A DNA stretch of 64,000 nucleotides from DASUPK01 sp963831605 (GTDB lineage: Bacteria > Actinomycetota > Thermoleophilia > Solirubrobacterales > 70-9): NCBI GenBank assembly GCA_963831605.1, contig CAWHQR010000008.1, positions 372,001 to 436,000 on the forward strand, given 5' to 3'. Under the pieces are notes generated by a model that was not told the DNA's origin, searched no databases, and saw only the letters and a program-made list of their open reading frames with translations. How positions within the stretch are numbered: position 1 is the first letter of the stretch; each line of letters begins with the position of its first letter. A program made the translations under genes and the position numbers. This document shows positions 35,744-43,491 of this stretch, one piece after another.

Positions 35744-36273
35744 TCTACGTGATCGGGCCATGACCGATCGCGCTCCGAGATGATTCGCTGATCAGCGGGC
35801 GGCCAAGCGATGCCCAGCGCAGGATCGTCCCAACGCACTCCGCGAGCCGCTTCCGGAACGTATTGATGGGACATCTGGTAGAGGACCTCGGTGTCGTCCT
35901 CGAGCGTCTGGTAGCCCTGAGCGAATCCCTCGGGGACGTAGGCGAGACGCCCGCTCCGTGCGCTCAGCTCGGCGCCGAGCCACTCGTTGCGCGTCGGTGA
36001 GTCGGGGCGCAGGTCGACCATGACGAGGAAGATGGAACCACGCGTACACCGAACCAGCTTGATCTCGCTGTGCGGCCTCTCCTGGTAGTGCAGGCCGCGG
36101 AGCGTATGCCGGGTCGGGCTGTGGATCGTGCTGCTCTGCACGATTCGCATCGGCGCGCCGTGCTCCGAGAACTCCTGCTCGCAGAAGGTCCGTGCCAGGA
36201 ACCCCCGCTCATCGCCGCGAGGCTCGAGGTCGATCAGGAAGGCGTCCTTGAGCCGTGTGGGGGTAAAGATCAT
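35707..36273 (-). CDS. rfbC: dTDP-4-dehydrorhamnose 3,5-epimerase family protein
   Basis: A 188-residue cupin of the RmlC/RfbC family: RGDERGFLARTF, the catalytic His in TLRGLHYQERPHSE, CTRGSIFLVMVDLRPDSPT and the EGFAQGYQTLEDDTEVLYQMS region with the catalytic Tyr. It inverts C3 and C5 of 4-keto-6-deoxy sugars. In this CDP-sugar context it may act on the C-methylated CDP sugar, as EvaD/TylC-pathway epimerases do, not only on dTDP-rhamnose. Confidence 0.88.
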   Translation of the reverse strand: MIFTPTRLKDAFLIDLEPRGDERGFLARTFCEQEFSEHGAPMRIVQSSTIHSPTRHTLRGLHYQERPHSEIKLVRCTRGSIFLVMVDLRPDSPTRNEWLGAELSARSGRLAYVPEGFAQGYQTLEDDTEVLYQMSHQYVPEAARGVRWDDPALGIAWPPADQRIISERDRSWPDHVDQVGASLSRLQR

Positions 36274-36309
36274 CGTCTCAGCGAACGGCCAGTTGTCGGT
36301 CGAACCTGA

Positions 36310-37350
36310 TCAACCCGTGCCGACCAGCAGCCGCCAACGGAGGTCGTCATCGAGCCGACCGGCATCCTGCAGCTCTCGAACACGATTGATCCGCAGGTAC
36401 CGCGGGCCGGTGAAATCCTCGAACGTGAAGCCGTTGCGGGCGTAGGCGTCTCGGAGCTGCTCCACGCCGCGACGCACCGTCCAGCGGGATTGGAAATCGG
36501 GCAGTACGCGCGCGATCTTTGAGCAGTCGACCTGATAGGAGCGCTTGTCCGGTCCGCCCTCGGCCGCGATCGATAGGCGCGTCCCGGGGACTACCTCCTC
36601 GACGATCTCTCCCAGATCCCGGATGCGGTAGTTCTCGCTGCTGGCACCGACATTGAAGGCTTCGTCGTGCACGAGCTCCCGCGGCGCCTCGAGGACGGAG
36701 AGGAACGCAGCGGAGATGTCCTCCACATGCACGAGCGGGCGCCACGGCGTCCCGTCGCTCTGGATCTGGATTTCGCCCGTCGTGTGGGCATATCCGGTGA
36801 GGTTGTTGACCACCACGTCGACGCGCAACCGCGGCGAGACCCCGTAGGCGGTTGCGTTGCGCAGGTAGGTCGGGCTGAACGAATCGTCGGCAAGCATCGA
36901 GATATCACGTTCCGCCAGCACCTTGGAGCGGCCGTAGGGCGTCACCGGCGCGAACTTGGCGCTCTCGTCCAGCATCTCCTCACCGGCCATGCCGTAGAGA
37001 CTGCACGACGACGAGAACAGAAAGCGCGGTACCCCGGCCTCCTTGGCCTTTTCTGCGACCCGCACCGAGGCCAGATGGTTGATCTCGTACGTCGCCTGTG
37101 GATTGAGGTCGCCAACCGGGTCGTTGCATACGGCGGCGAGGTGGATCGCCGCGTCGAAGCCGACCAGGTCCTTACTTTCGATATCGCGGACGTCCATCCG
37201 CAAGCACTCGACCTCAGGCGCGTCGGGCCCGAACGTGCAGGCGGCGAACAGGTCGGAGTCGACGCCGAAGATCTCGTGGCCGGCCCGCTGCAGCACGGGG
37301 ACCAGAACCGAGCCGATGTAGCCGTTGTGACCGGTTACGAGTACGCGCAA
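36310..37350 (-). CDS. NAD-dependent epimerase/dehydratase (extended SDR)
   Basis: A 346-residue SDR with cofactor motif VTGHNGYIGSVLVPVL, AIHLAAVCNDPVGDL, the catalytic Ser in LFSSSCSLYG, and YxxxK in PYGRSKVLAERD. The RDISMLADDSFSPTYLRNATAYG block is typical of GDP/UDP-sugar 4-epimerases and dehydratases in capsule loci. The substrate is not determinable. It is read on the minus strand next to RfbC, 36 bases away, so the two may be co-transcribed. Confidence 0.87.
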   Translation of the reverse strand: MRVLVTGHNGYIGSVLVPVLQRAGHEIFGVDSDLFAACTFGPDAPEVECLRMDVRDIESKDLVGFDAAIHLAAVCNDPVGDLNPQATYEINHLASVRVAEKAKEAGVPRFLFSSSCSLYGMAGEEMLDESAKFAPVTPYGRSKVLAERDISMLADDSFSPTYLRNATAYGVSPRLRVDVVVNNLTGYAHTTGEIQIQSDGTPWRPLVHVEDISAAFLSVLEAPRELVHDEAFNVGASSENYRIRDLGEIVEEVVPGTRLSIAAEGGPDKRSYQVDCSKIARVLPDFQSRWTVRRGVEQLRDAYARNGFTFEDFTGPRYLRINRVRELQDAGRLDDDLRWRLLVGTG

Positions 37351-37465
37351 GGGAACCTCCTGTTGATTTCACAATCAATTGCTGCCTGGCGGCGTGAGGG
37401 GTCGCCTGGGGGGCTACCCGACGCCTCGTGGAAACAACGGCGCAGCTCCTCCACCACTTGCGCGC

Positions 37466-38353
37466 TCAGCGTTCCGTGCGCAGCCGATGAGCCAGCGCCC
37501 AGGCAAAAAGCCTGAAGCTGAAGGGAAGACCGTAAACGACGTATCGCCTGAACAGTCGGCGAGGCTCGTGCCAGAGGCGATGCGTCCACTCGAGACCGAG
37601 ACGTCGCAGAGCGGCGGGCGCCCGCGGCTGCTCCCCCGCAATGAAGCTGAGCGAGATCCCGACGCCGACGAACCAGGTCTCGGGCATCTCGGACCGCAGT
37701 AGGTCAATCAGCCGCTCCTGCCTGGGGAAGCCGAGACCCACCAGGACCAATGCCGGGCGCGCGCATCCAACAGCCTCCCTGATCCTGTCCACCTCCCTCG
37801 GATCCTGCTCGTATCCAAATGGCGGGCAGTAGGACTCCACGCGGTGAAGACCGGGATGCCGAGCCTGGAGGCGCCCTGCGGCGGCGGCGGCCACACCGGG
37901 ATTCCCTCCAAGGAGAAAAACCGATCCCCCCGCTTGGGCGGCCGCCTCCGACAAGCTCATGACGAGGTCGCTGCCAGGAACCCTCTCCGGCAGCGGCGTG
38001 CCGGCGAGCCGTGAGGCCCACACGATGGGCTGGCCATCCGCGACCCGATGGGTGGCCGCCCGGATCAGTTCTCGGCACTCGGGATTCGCGGTGAACTGGC
38101 GCAGGATGTCGAGATTCGGCGTGACGATCCAGCCGCCGGTCCCCGTCCGAACGCCCTCGAGAAACAGCTGGATGAGCGTTCGATGGTCGAGCCTGTGAAA
38201 TGGCAGGCCCATGATCGACGCGGTCTCATCCGGCCACCCCAACCTGTGCTCGGCCGATGACTCGGCACCTCCGCCATCGGCTTTTGGCGTCGGCCCGAGA
38301 GCCGTTGCCGTGTGCCGGGATTCAGAAACAGCTGGGGATGCGCTGAGGTCCAC
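37466..38353 (-). CDS. WecG/TagA/CpsF family glycosyltransferase
   Basis: A 295-residue GT26-type enzyme: GWIVTPNLDILRQF, the acidic pocket RVADGQPIVWASRL, GSDLVMSLSEAAAQ, SVFLLGGNPGVA and LVLVGLGFPRQERLI. These enzymes add an N-acetyl-mannosamine-type or glucuronosyl residue to a lipid-linked sugar. The first 45 residues are low-complexity and may not be translated; a later start near the LGWPDETASIMGL segment is possible. Confidence 0.87.
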   Translation of the reverse strand: MDLSASPAVSESRHTATALGPTPKADGGGAESSAEHRLGWPDETASIMGLPFHRLDHRTLIQLFLEGVRTGTGGWIVTPNLDILRQFTANPECRELIRAATHRVADGQPIVWASRLAGTPLPERVPGSDLVMSLSEAAAQAGGSVFLLGGNPGVAAAAAGRLQARHPGLHRVESYCPPFGYEQDPREVDRIREAVGCARPALVLVGLGFPRQERLIDLLRSEMPETWFVGVGISLSFIAGEQPRAPAALRRLGLEWTHRLWHEPRRLFRRYVVYGLPFSFRLFAWALAHRLRTER

Positions 38354-38458
38354 GTCCTTACATCAACGAGCTGGTGTGTCCAAGGCTTTCGCCCGGTCAA
38401 TCGCGGGGAACTGCCGAGAGCAGCTGAACTCGGTGGAAGCCCCGGTCGAGCAAGTTTG

Positions 38459-38473
38459 CGGACCCGCGGTCCG
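38459..38473. promoter_or_regulatory. Inverted repeat upstream of the 38540 operon
   Basis: CGGACC-CGC-GGTCCG is a perfect 6-bp inverted repeat, 66 bases before the GTG at 38540 and between divergent genes. It could be an operator for the plus-strand glycosyltransferase operon. Confidence 0.35.
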
Positions 38474-38539
38474 TTGATAGACCGGGTTATTCCACGCTTT
38501 CGCGATGGCGTCCGTTCGTGTCCTTACTAGGAGGTAGGA

Positions 38540-39535
38540 GTGGGTTCAGTCGCATCTACCGGTGAGCGCCCTCTGCGTCCGGGCGACGTGGTCGAGGTCC
38601 GCCCAGCGGCCGAGATCCTGGCAACACTTGACGGCGAGGGCGCGCTGGACGGCATGCCGTTCATGCCCGAGATGATCGCCCACATAGGTCGCCGCTATAC
38701 GGTCAGCCGCCGGGTGGACAAGATCTGCAACACCGTCGACGCCACCGGGAGCCGGCGCATGTTCGGCACTGTCTACCTCGAGGATCTCCGCTGCGACGGT
38801 TCGGGCCATCAGGGCTGCCAGGCAGGCTGCAAGATCTATTGGAAGGACGCCTGGCTTCGCCGGATCGACGACCATTCGAGGGGAGCGGAGCCGAGCGACC
38901 GAGGAATGGCCGAGCTCGAGCGACTCGCACGGGGCGGCACGCGAACCGTTCGGGAGCTGCAGGGCGAACAGGTGGAGGCCTGGCGCTGCCAGGCGACCGA
39001 CGCTCTGAAGTTCTCCGAGCCGCTGAAGACGTCCAACCTGGCCCAGTACTGGCGCGAGTTCCGCAACGGCAACTTCACTTCGTTCCGCTTCATCCGCCTC
39101 TTGGTCCGCGGGTTCGTGATGGAGGTCGCGAGGCGGATCGGCCTACTCAAGGCGCTGCCCTTGTACGGGCCGGGCGGAGCGCCGTCTCCGGAGCTTGGGC
39201 TCGAGCCGGGCGACCTGGTGCGGGTACGACCTCCGGACGAGATCGAGGCAACTCTGGACGAGAAAGGCATGAATCGCGGCCTTTCGTTCGACCGCGAGAT
39301 GTTGCCGTACTGCGGTCAGACCGTCCGCGTCAAGCAGACGGTGGACCGAATCATCGATGACAAGACAGGACGCATGCTCAAGATCCCAAAGGACAGCCTC
39401 ATTCTCGAGGGAGCTGTCTGCTCCGGCGAGCGGACTCCGGGATGTTGGTTCTGCCCGCGGGAGATCTACCCCTTCTGGCGCGAGGCCTGGGTGCGCCCCG
39501 TCGAAGGGTCAGACGCGCCCGATCTGACTGAGTGA
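38540..39535 (+). CDS. Unknown protein with an internally duplicated Cys domain
   Basis: A 331-residue soluble protein with no family I can name. Residues 15-108 and 224-319 are two copies of the same domain. Each begins GDxVxVRPxxEIxATLD and has a central VD-(R/K)-I segment. The copies end in Cys clusters: C85-x7-C93-x3-C97 in the first and C294-x7-C302-x2-C305 in the second, followed by (Y/F)W-x2-AW. The linker holds YWREFRNGNFTSFRF. The Cys sets look like zinc or iron sites. It starts with an excellent ribosome site (AGGAGG) at GTG 38540 and overlaps the next glycosyltransferase by four bases, so it belongs to the polysaccharide operon. Confidence 0.8.
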   Translation: MGSVASTGERPLRPGDVVEVRPAAEILATLDGEGALDGMPFMPEMIAHIGRRYTVSRRVDKICNTVDATGSRRMFGTVYLEDLRCDGSGHQGCQAGCKIYWKDAWLRRIDDHSRGAEPSDRGMAELERLARGGTRTVRELQGEQVEAWRCQATDALKFSEPLKTSNLAQYWREFRNGNFTSFRFIRLLVRGFVMEVARRIGLLKALPLYGPGGAPSPELGLEPGDLVRVRPPDEIEATLDEKGMNRGLSFDREMLPYCGQTVRVKQTVDRIIDDKTGRMLKIPKDSLILEGAVCSGERTPGCWFCPREIYPFWREAWVRPVEGSDAPDLTE

Positions 39536-40491
39536 CGTCCGACGGCCACAGCGGCGTGCTGTTCGAAGACCAACCGGCTGGACCGACCACCCAGGTGGTG
39601 GTCGATGTCGTGATCGTCGCGTACAACAGCCGCGACACCCTGTCTGCCTGCGTGGAGCCCCTCGTAGGGGTTCCGTGGGTCAGCGTCATCGTCGTCGACA
39701 ACGCGTCGCCCGACGACTCCGCTGCGGTGGTCGCCGACCTTCCGATAAGCACAATCAGGGCACCGCGGAACGGGGGCTTCGCATACGGCTGCAACCTTGG
39801 CGCCGCCGCCGGCGCCGCGGAGTTCGTGCTTTTCCTCAACCCGGACGCAAGCATCGAGTCGAAGAGCCTCGGCACGCTCGTCAACGCGCTCCGGGCCGAC
39901 CCTGCGCTTGGGAGCGTGGGACCGAAGACGCTCGGCGATGGTGGGCAGCTACACCTGACACAGCGTCGCTTTCCGCGCCTTCGCTCCACCTATTCCCAAG
40001 CGCTGGGACTGCACCGCGTCGCGTCGCTTGCGAGCTGGGCCTGCGAGGTGATCCAGGATCCGGCGGCCTACACGCGACCGGGCGCGTCCGATTGGCTATC
40101 CGGGTCGTGCATCCTGATGCGCCGGTCAGCGCTCGACGACGTCGGCGGCCTGGACGAAGGGTTCTTCCTGTACTCGGAGGAAACGGATCTGTTTCGCCGT
40201 CTGCGCGACCGGGGGTGGCGAGCGCGGTTCGAGCCGCAGGCCATCGCGTACCACGAGGGATATGGCTCGGCACCGTGGGAGGAGGTCACCCCGATACTGG
40301 CCCGGAGCCGGGTCCGCTATGCGCGCAAGCATCACGGTCGGTTGGTCGCGCTTCTTGAGGCGGTCGGCGTGACGATCGACTCTCTCGCCCGTGCAGCCAC
40401 CTCCATTCACCACCCAACGCGATGCCGCGGGCATCTGGCAGCCGCCCGGGCTGCCCTCGGCGCCGTCCGCCAGACAAGCAGGACGCCATGA
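39532..40491 (+). CDS. Family 2 glycosyltransferase (rhamnosyltransferase-like)
   Basis: A 319-residue GT-A fold enzyme: VDVVIVAYNSRDTLSACV, VDNASPDDSA, RNGGFAYGCNLGA, the DxD-like NPDAS, and the acceptor region SGSCILMRRSALDDVGGLDEGFFLYSEE. The pattern matches WbbL-type rhamnosyltransferases. It adds one sugar to the lipid-linked repeat on the cytoplasmic side. GTGA and ATGA overlaps tie it to the unknown proteins on both sides. Confidence 0.9.
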   Translation: MTSDGHSGVLFEDQPAGPTTQVVVDVVIVAYNSRDTLSACVEPLVGVPWVSVIVVDNASPDDSAAVVADLPISTIRAPRNGGFAYGCNLGAAAGAAEFVLFLNPDASIESKSLGTLVNALRADPALGSVGPKTLGDGGQLHLTQRRFPRLRSTYSQALGLHRVASLASWACEVIQDPAAYTRPGASDWLSGSCILMRRSALDDVGGLDEGFFLYSEETDLFRRLRDRGWRARFEPQAIAYHEGYGSAPWEEVTPILARSRVRYARKHHGRLVALLEAVGVTIDSLARAATSIHHPTRCRGHLAAARAALGAVRQTSRTP

Positions 40492-41531
40492 ACGAGCCGG
40501 CACTCGCACCGTCGCCCCCGCAACGGAAGGAGCTCGAGCTTGCGCGGGCATCCATTGCGCTCGATGAACTGAGTCGAGCCCTCTCGCCGGTCCCGGTCGA
40601 GTCGTTCGCGCCTCTCGAGAACGCGCTCTCCGACTGGCGCAAGCCGCGGGCGATCGGCGATCTGGGAGCGCGATTTCCCGCGCTCCTACGTGCTGCGCAA
40701 GCAGGCATTGAAGCCGAGATCGAGCGCAGTGACTACAACCGAGCCCTCGTCGCTCACCTCGCCTCGCGCCTGCGCTTCCGGCTCACGGAGCTCGCGCTCC
40801 CACCCGAGGTCCTGGAACGCATCCCACCCGCGCTCGACCGATTGCATGTGTTCTTGAGCGAGCGGCGCGACGACTATGGGCTGGGGGACGACTATTTCCT
40901 CAAGGATGTGCGCTTCGCGGCCGGCTGGACCGTGCCGTGCGGGGCGAAGGTGGTCGACCTCCGGAGCCGCGTCAGCCTTCCGATCAGCCTGATCGGGGCC
41001 CTGCGGGGTCGGGCACCCAGGCTCGCACTGGGAGCGCTCAGACGGCCGCGGGGCGCGCCTTGGTTCGAGCACCACACCGAGTCGCGGTATCTCGACGAGT
41101 TCAGCGAGGCCGGGATGGATCGCACCTACCTGTGCGTCGCCTCGATGCTGCACACGCACACTGAGGTCGCGGGTCTCACCGCCTACGGCTGGCTCTACGA
41201 CCCTCAGCTTGCGGAGATCAGCCCACGGTTGGCGTATCTGCGCCAGCGTCCACTCGAGCACGGCGCAATCTCGCTGCGGGGGCATACGTCCGATTTCGAC
41301 ATCAAGAACGCGACCGCGAAATCACCAACGCGGAGGCGGCTCTATGAGGTCGGTGAATACCTGCCCGTCGCCCACAGGATCCTCTGGCCCAGGGACGACA
41401 TCCTGCGCTGGGCCGACAGACTCGACGAGCCGCCGGCGGGTCCGTCAGACGAAACCGGCCGCCACGCGCAGCTGATGCCGGGCCACGCTCAGTCTCGGCA
41501 TCAGCTCGAGCTCGGGTCCGACCCGCCATGA
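40488..41531 (+). CDS. Protein of unknown function embedded in the glycosyltransferase operon
   Basis: A 347-residue soluble protein starting at ATG 40488 (ATGA overlap). The N-terminal third is helical (LARASIALDELSRAL, YNRALVAHLASRLRFRL). The rest has distinctive blocks: GLGDDYFLKDVRFAAGWTVP, WFEHHTESRYLDEFSEAG, ISPRLAYLRQRPLEHG, KSPTRRRLYEVGEY and ILWPRDDILRW. I recall similar uncharacterised proteins in capsule clusters of other bacteria, but no activity. His and Asp in HHTESRYLDEF could form an active site. The last 87 bases overlap the convergent deacetylase. Confidence 0.8.
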   Translation: MNEPALAPSPPQRKELELARASIALDELSRALSPVPVESFAPLENALSDWRKPRAIGDLGARFPALLRAAQAGIEAEIERSDYNRALVAHLASRLRFRLTELALPPEVLERIPPALDRLHVFLSERRDDYGLGDDYFLKDVRFAAGWTVPCGAKVVDLRSRVSLPISLIGALRGRAPRLALGALRRPRGAPWFEHHTESRYLDEFSEAGMDRTYLCVASMLHTHTEVAGLTAYGWLYDPQLAEISPRLAYLRQRPLEHGAISLRGHTSDFDIKNATAKSPTRRRLYEVGEYLPVAHRILWPRDDILRWADRLDEPPAGPSDETGRHAQLMPGHAQSRHQLELGSDPP

Positions 41532-42404
41532 AGGACAGTCGTCCAACGCGACCCGGTTCCAGAGCCGGCCAAGGCTTCCCTGTAGATCGCGTCGTGATTC
41601 GGCCAGGAACAGAGCCTCGTGCCCCGACTCTCGCAGGACGCGCTCGACCGTCGGCGTCGCATCCTCGCGGCGACCGTACGGGAAGCTGAACGCCCGAATC
41701 GGGTTGCCAGTCAGCGACTCGAGTCGTCGAGCATGCTCGACGAGCTCATAGTGCGCGGATGCCTCGTCGACCAACGACCGGCAGAAGATGTGAGAGCGAG
41801 TGTGGTTCGCGACCTCACATCCTTCCGCCGTCAATCCATTGAGGTCGGCCGGTTCGAGGAAGATGCCTTCCTCCGCTCGGAGCCTCGCCTGGTCGACCTC
41901 GAAGCGCTCCGCCAGTTCCCCTCCCACTCTCAGACGCCGGTCGTAGGGCAGGCTCGCGACCATGTCGAGAAGCTGGGGGAAGGTCGCGGGTCGGCCCGCG
42001 GCGGGGTCGAGTGCGGTCCCCACTCGGCTCAGGCCCACCGTTGCGCAGAGGTAAGAAAGGAGGTTGTCCAGCGGGACTGCGGAGGGATCCAGACAGGCAC
42101 CTGTCACGAACAGCACGCTGGGAAGACCAAGTCGCCGCAGAATCGGCAATGCAACATCGATGAACGATCGGTATCCGTCGTCAAAGGTGAGCAGCAGCGG
42201 ACGACGCGGCAAGTTCCCCGAGAGAACCGCGTCGAGCGACACGATCTCGTAATCGCGTGCCAACTTCCGTAGGTGGGCCTCGAAGACCGCCGGCGCTGTG
42301 CTCACCGCAAGCCAGTCGACAAGCGGGGAGAGACGAGCGGTGATGTGGTGGTAGAGAACCGCACGGAGGCGAGGGCGCTTTCTCATGCGGCCGGAGGATG
42401 GCAT
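41445..42404 (-). CDS. Polysaccharide deacetylase (NodB/CE4 family)
   Basis: About 319 residues with CE4 motif 1 LLLTFDDGYRSF (Asp-Asp), motif 2 NHTRSH (two metal His), and motif 3 in FSFPYGRRED. It removes N-acetyl groups from extracellular or lipid-linked polysaccharide. ATG 42404 or 42386 are possible starts; the first helix YHHITARLSPLV follows shortly. The C-terminal 87 bases are shared with the opposite-strand unknown gene. Confidence 0.87.
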   Translation of the reverse strand: MPSSGRMRKRPRLRAVLYHHITARLSPLVDWLAVSTAPAVFEAHLRKLARDYEIVSLDAVLSGNLPRRPLLLTFDDGYRSFIDVALPILRRLGLPSVLFVTGACLDPSAVPLDNLLSYLCATVGLSRVGTALDPAAGRPATFPQLLDMVASLPYDRRLRVGGELAERFEVDQARLRAEEGIFLEPADLNGLTAEGCEVANHTRSHIFCRSLVDEASAHYELVEHARRLESLTGNPIRAFSFPYGRREDATPTVERVLRESGHEALFLAESRRDLQGSLGRLWNRVALDDCPSWRVGPELELMPRLSVARHQLRVAAGFV

Positions 42405-42555
42405 TGTCCGCCGCGCTCGTTCGCCTCCAAGCAGGGTGCGGGCAGAACAAAATAGACCGCTCATCCCCCTACCAACGGTTGAGCCGGGCAGAGCTTCCGG
42501 TGCAACCGCCGGCCTGGCCCGCGAGAAACCTGCCTCTGGGTCGTTGTCTGTATGG

Positions 42556-43461
42556 ATGCCGCCATCATCATCCAATCCCCCTGTGTTCTCGGTCGGGCTC
42601 GCGGTGCGAAATGGTCGCAAGACCGTCGAACGCTGCATCGAGTCGGTCCTGTCCCAGGATTGGGGCGATCTCGAACTCATCGTCTCCGACAACGCCTCTG
42701 ATGACGGGACCCTCGAAACTGTCGAGCGCTACGCGCGGAGCGACCGGCGGGTCAGACTCCTGGTCAATCCTGTCGATGTGGGTTCCCACGAGAACATGAA
42801 TCGGGTGCTTGCGGCTGCGCGGGGCACCTACTTTCGCTGGATCAGCGCCGACGACTGGCTGGAGCCCAGCTGCGTTTCCGCGTCTGTGCGGGCGCTCAGG
42901 CGCCAGACCGAAGCGATTGGCGTGACCAGCGGGTTCACGATCCACGCCGCCGGCCGTCCGGCTCGGCACGAGGACTACGGCGGCGAGTTCCCCACATCCC
43001 AGGATCCTGCCCGGCGCTTCGAGCGGATGCTCTGGTTCTTCCACGCCGGAGACGCGAAATATGATCCGGTCTACGGCGTCTACCGGCGCGACCGGCTGGT
43101 GCGCTCTCATCGGATCCGGCCGGTCGAACGGACGGATTGGCTGCTCTCCGCCGAGTTGGCATTGATGGGACCGATACCCCACCTGCCCGAGCTGCTTGCA
43201 CACCGTACTCGTGACTACTCAACCGGCAGCGAGCAGCGAATGGCACTGAGACGTCGGCTGGACCCCCTCCGAGCGAGGCAACTGCCAACTTCGTCGCAAC
43301 GCCTGGCAGCTGAGCTGTGGGGGCTTGCTGCCGGTGCGGACCTGAGCCAGGTGCAGCTGCGCCGTTGCAGGCGCGCAGTTCGGGTGTTCTGGGTCAAAGA
43401 GGTGAGACGGGTGAGCCGCCTGAGAGCAGCCGACGTCAAGCAACGGCTGCTTGCCTCCTGA
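42556..43461 (+). CDS. Family 2 glycosyltransferase
   Basis: A 301-residue GT-A enzyme: FSVGLAVRNGRKTVERCIESVLSQ (written here only as a landmark up to 20 residues from VGLAVRN), VSDNASDDGTLE, and the DxD motif ISADDWLEPS. A C-terminal basic helix (VFWVKEVRRVSRL) may sit on the membrane. It is divergent from the deacetylase. The start ATG 42556 was chosen because upstream codons look non-coding, though the frame is open to 42385. Confidence 0.87.
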   Translation: MPPSSSNPPVFSVGLAVRNGRKTVERCIESVLSQDWGDLELIVSDNASDDGTLETVERYARSDRRVRLLVNPVDVGSHENMNRVLAAARGTYFRWISADDWLEPSCVSASVRALRRQTEAIGVTSGFTIHAAGRPARHEDYGGEFPTSQDPARRFERMLWFFHAGDAKYDPVYGVYRRDRLVRSHRIRPVERTDWLLSAELALMGPIPHLPELLAHRTRDYSTGSEQRMALRRRLDPLRARQLPTSSQRLAAELWGLAAGADLSQVQLRRCRRAVRVFWVKEVRRVSRLRAADVKQRLLAS

Positions 43462-43491
43462 CGCCGACCGCTGTGCCGCTGTGCCGGGTGG

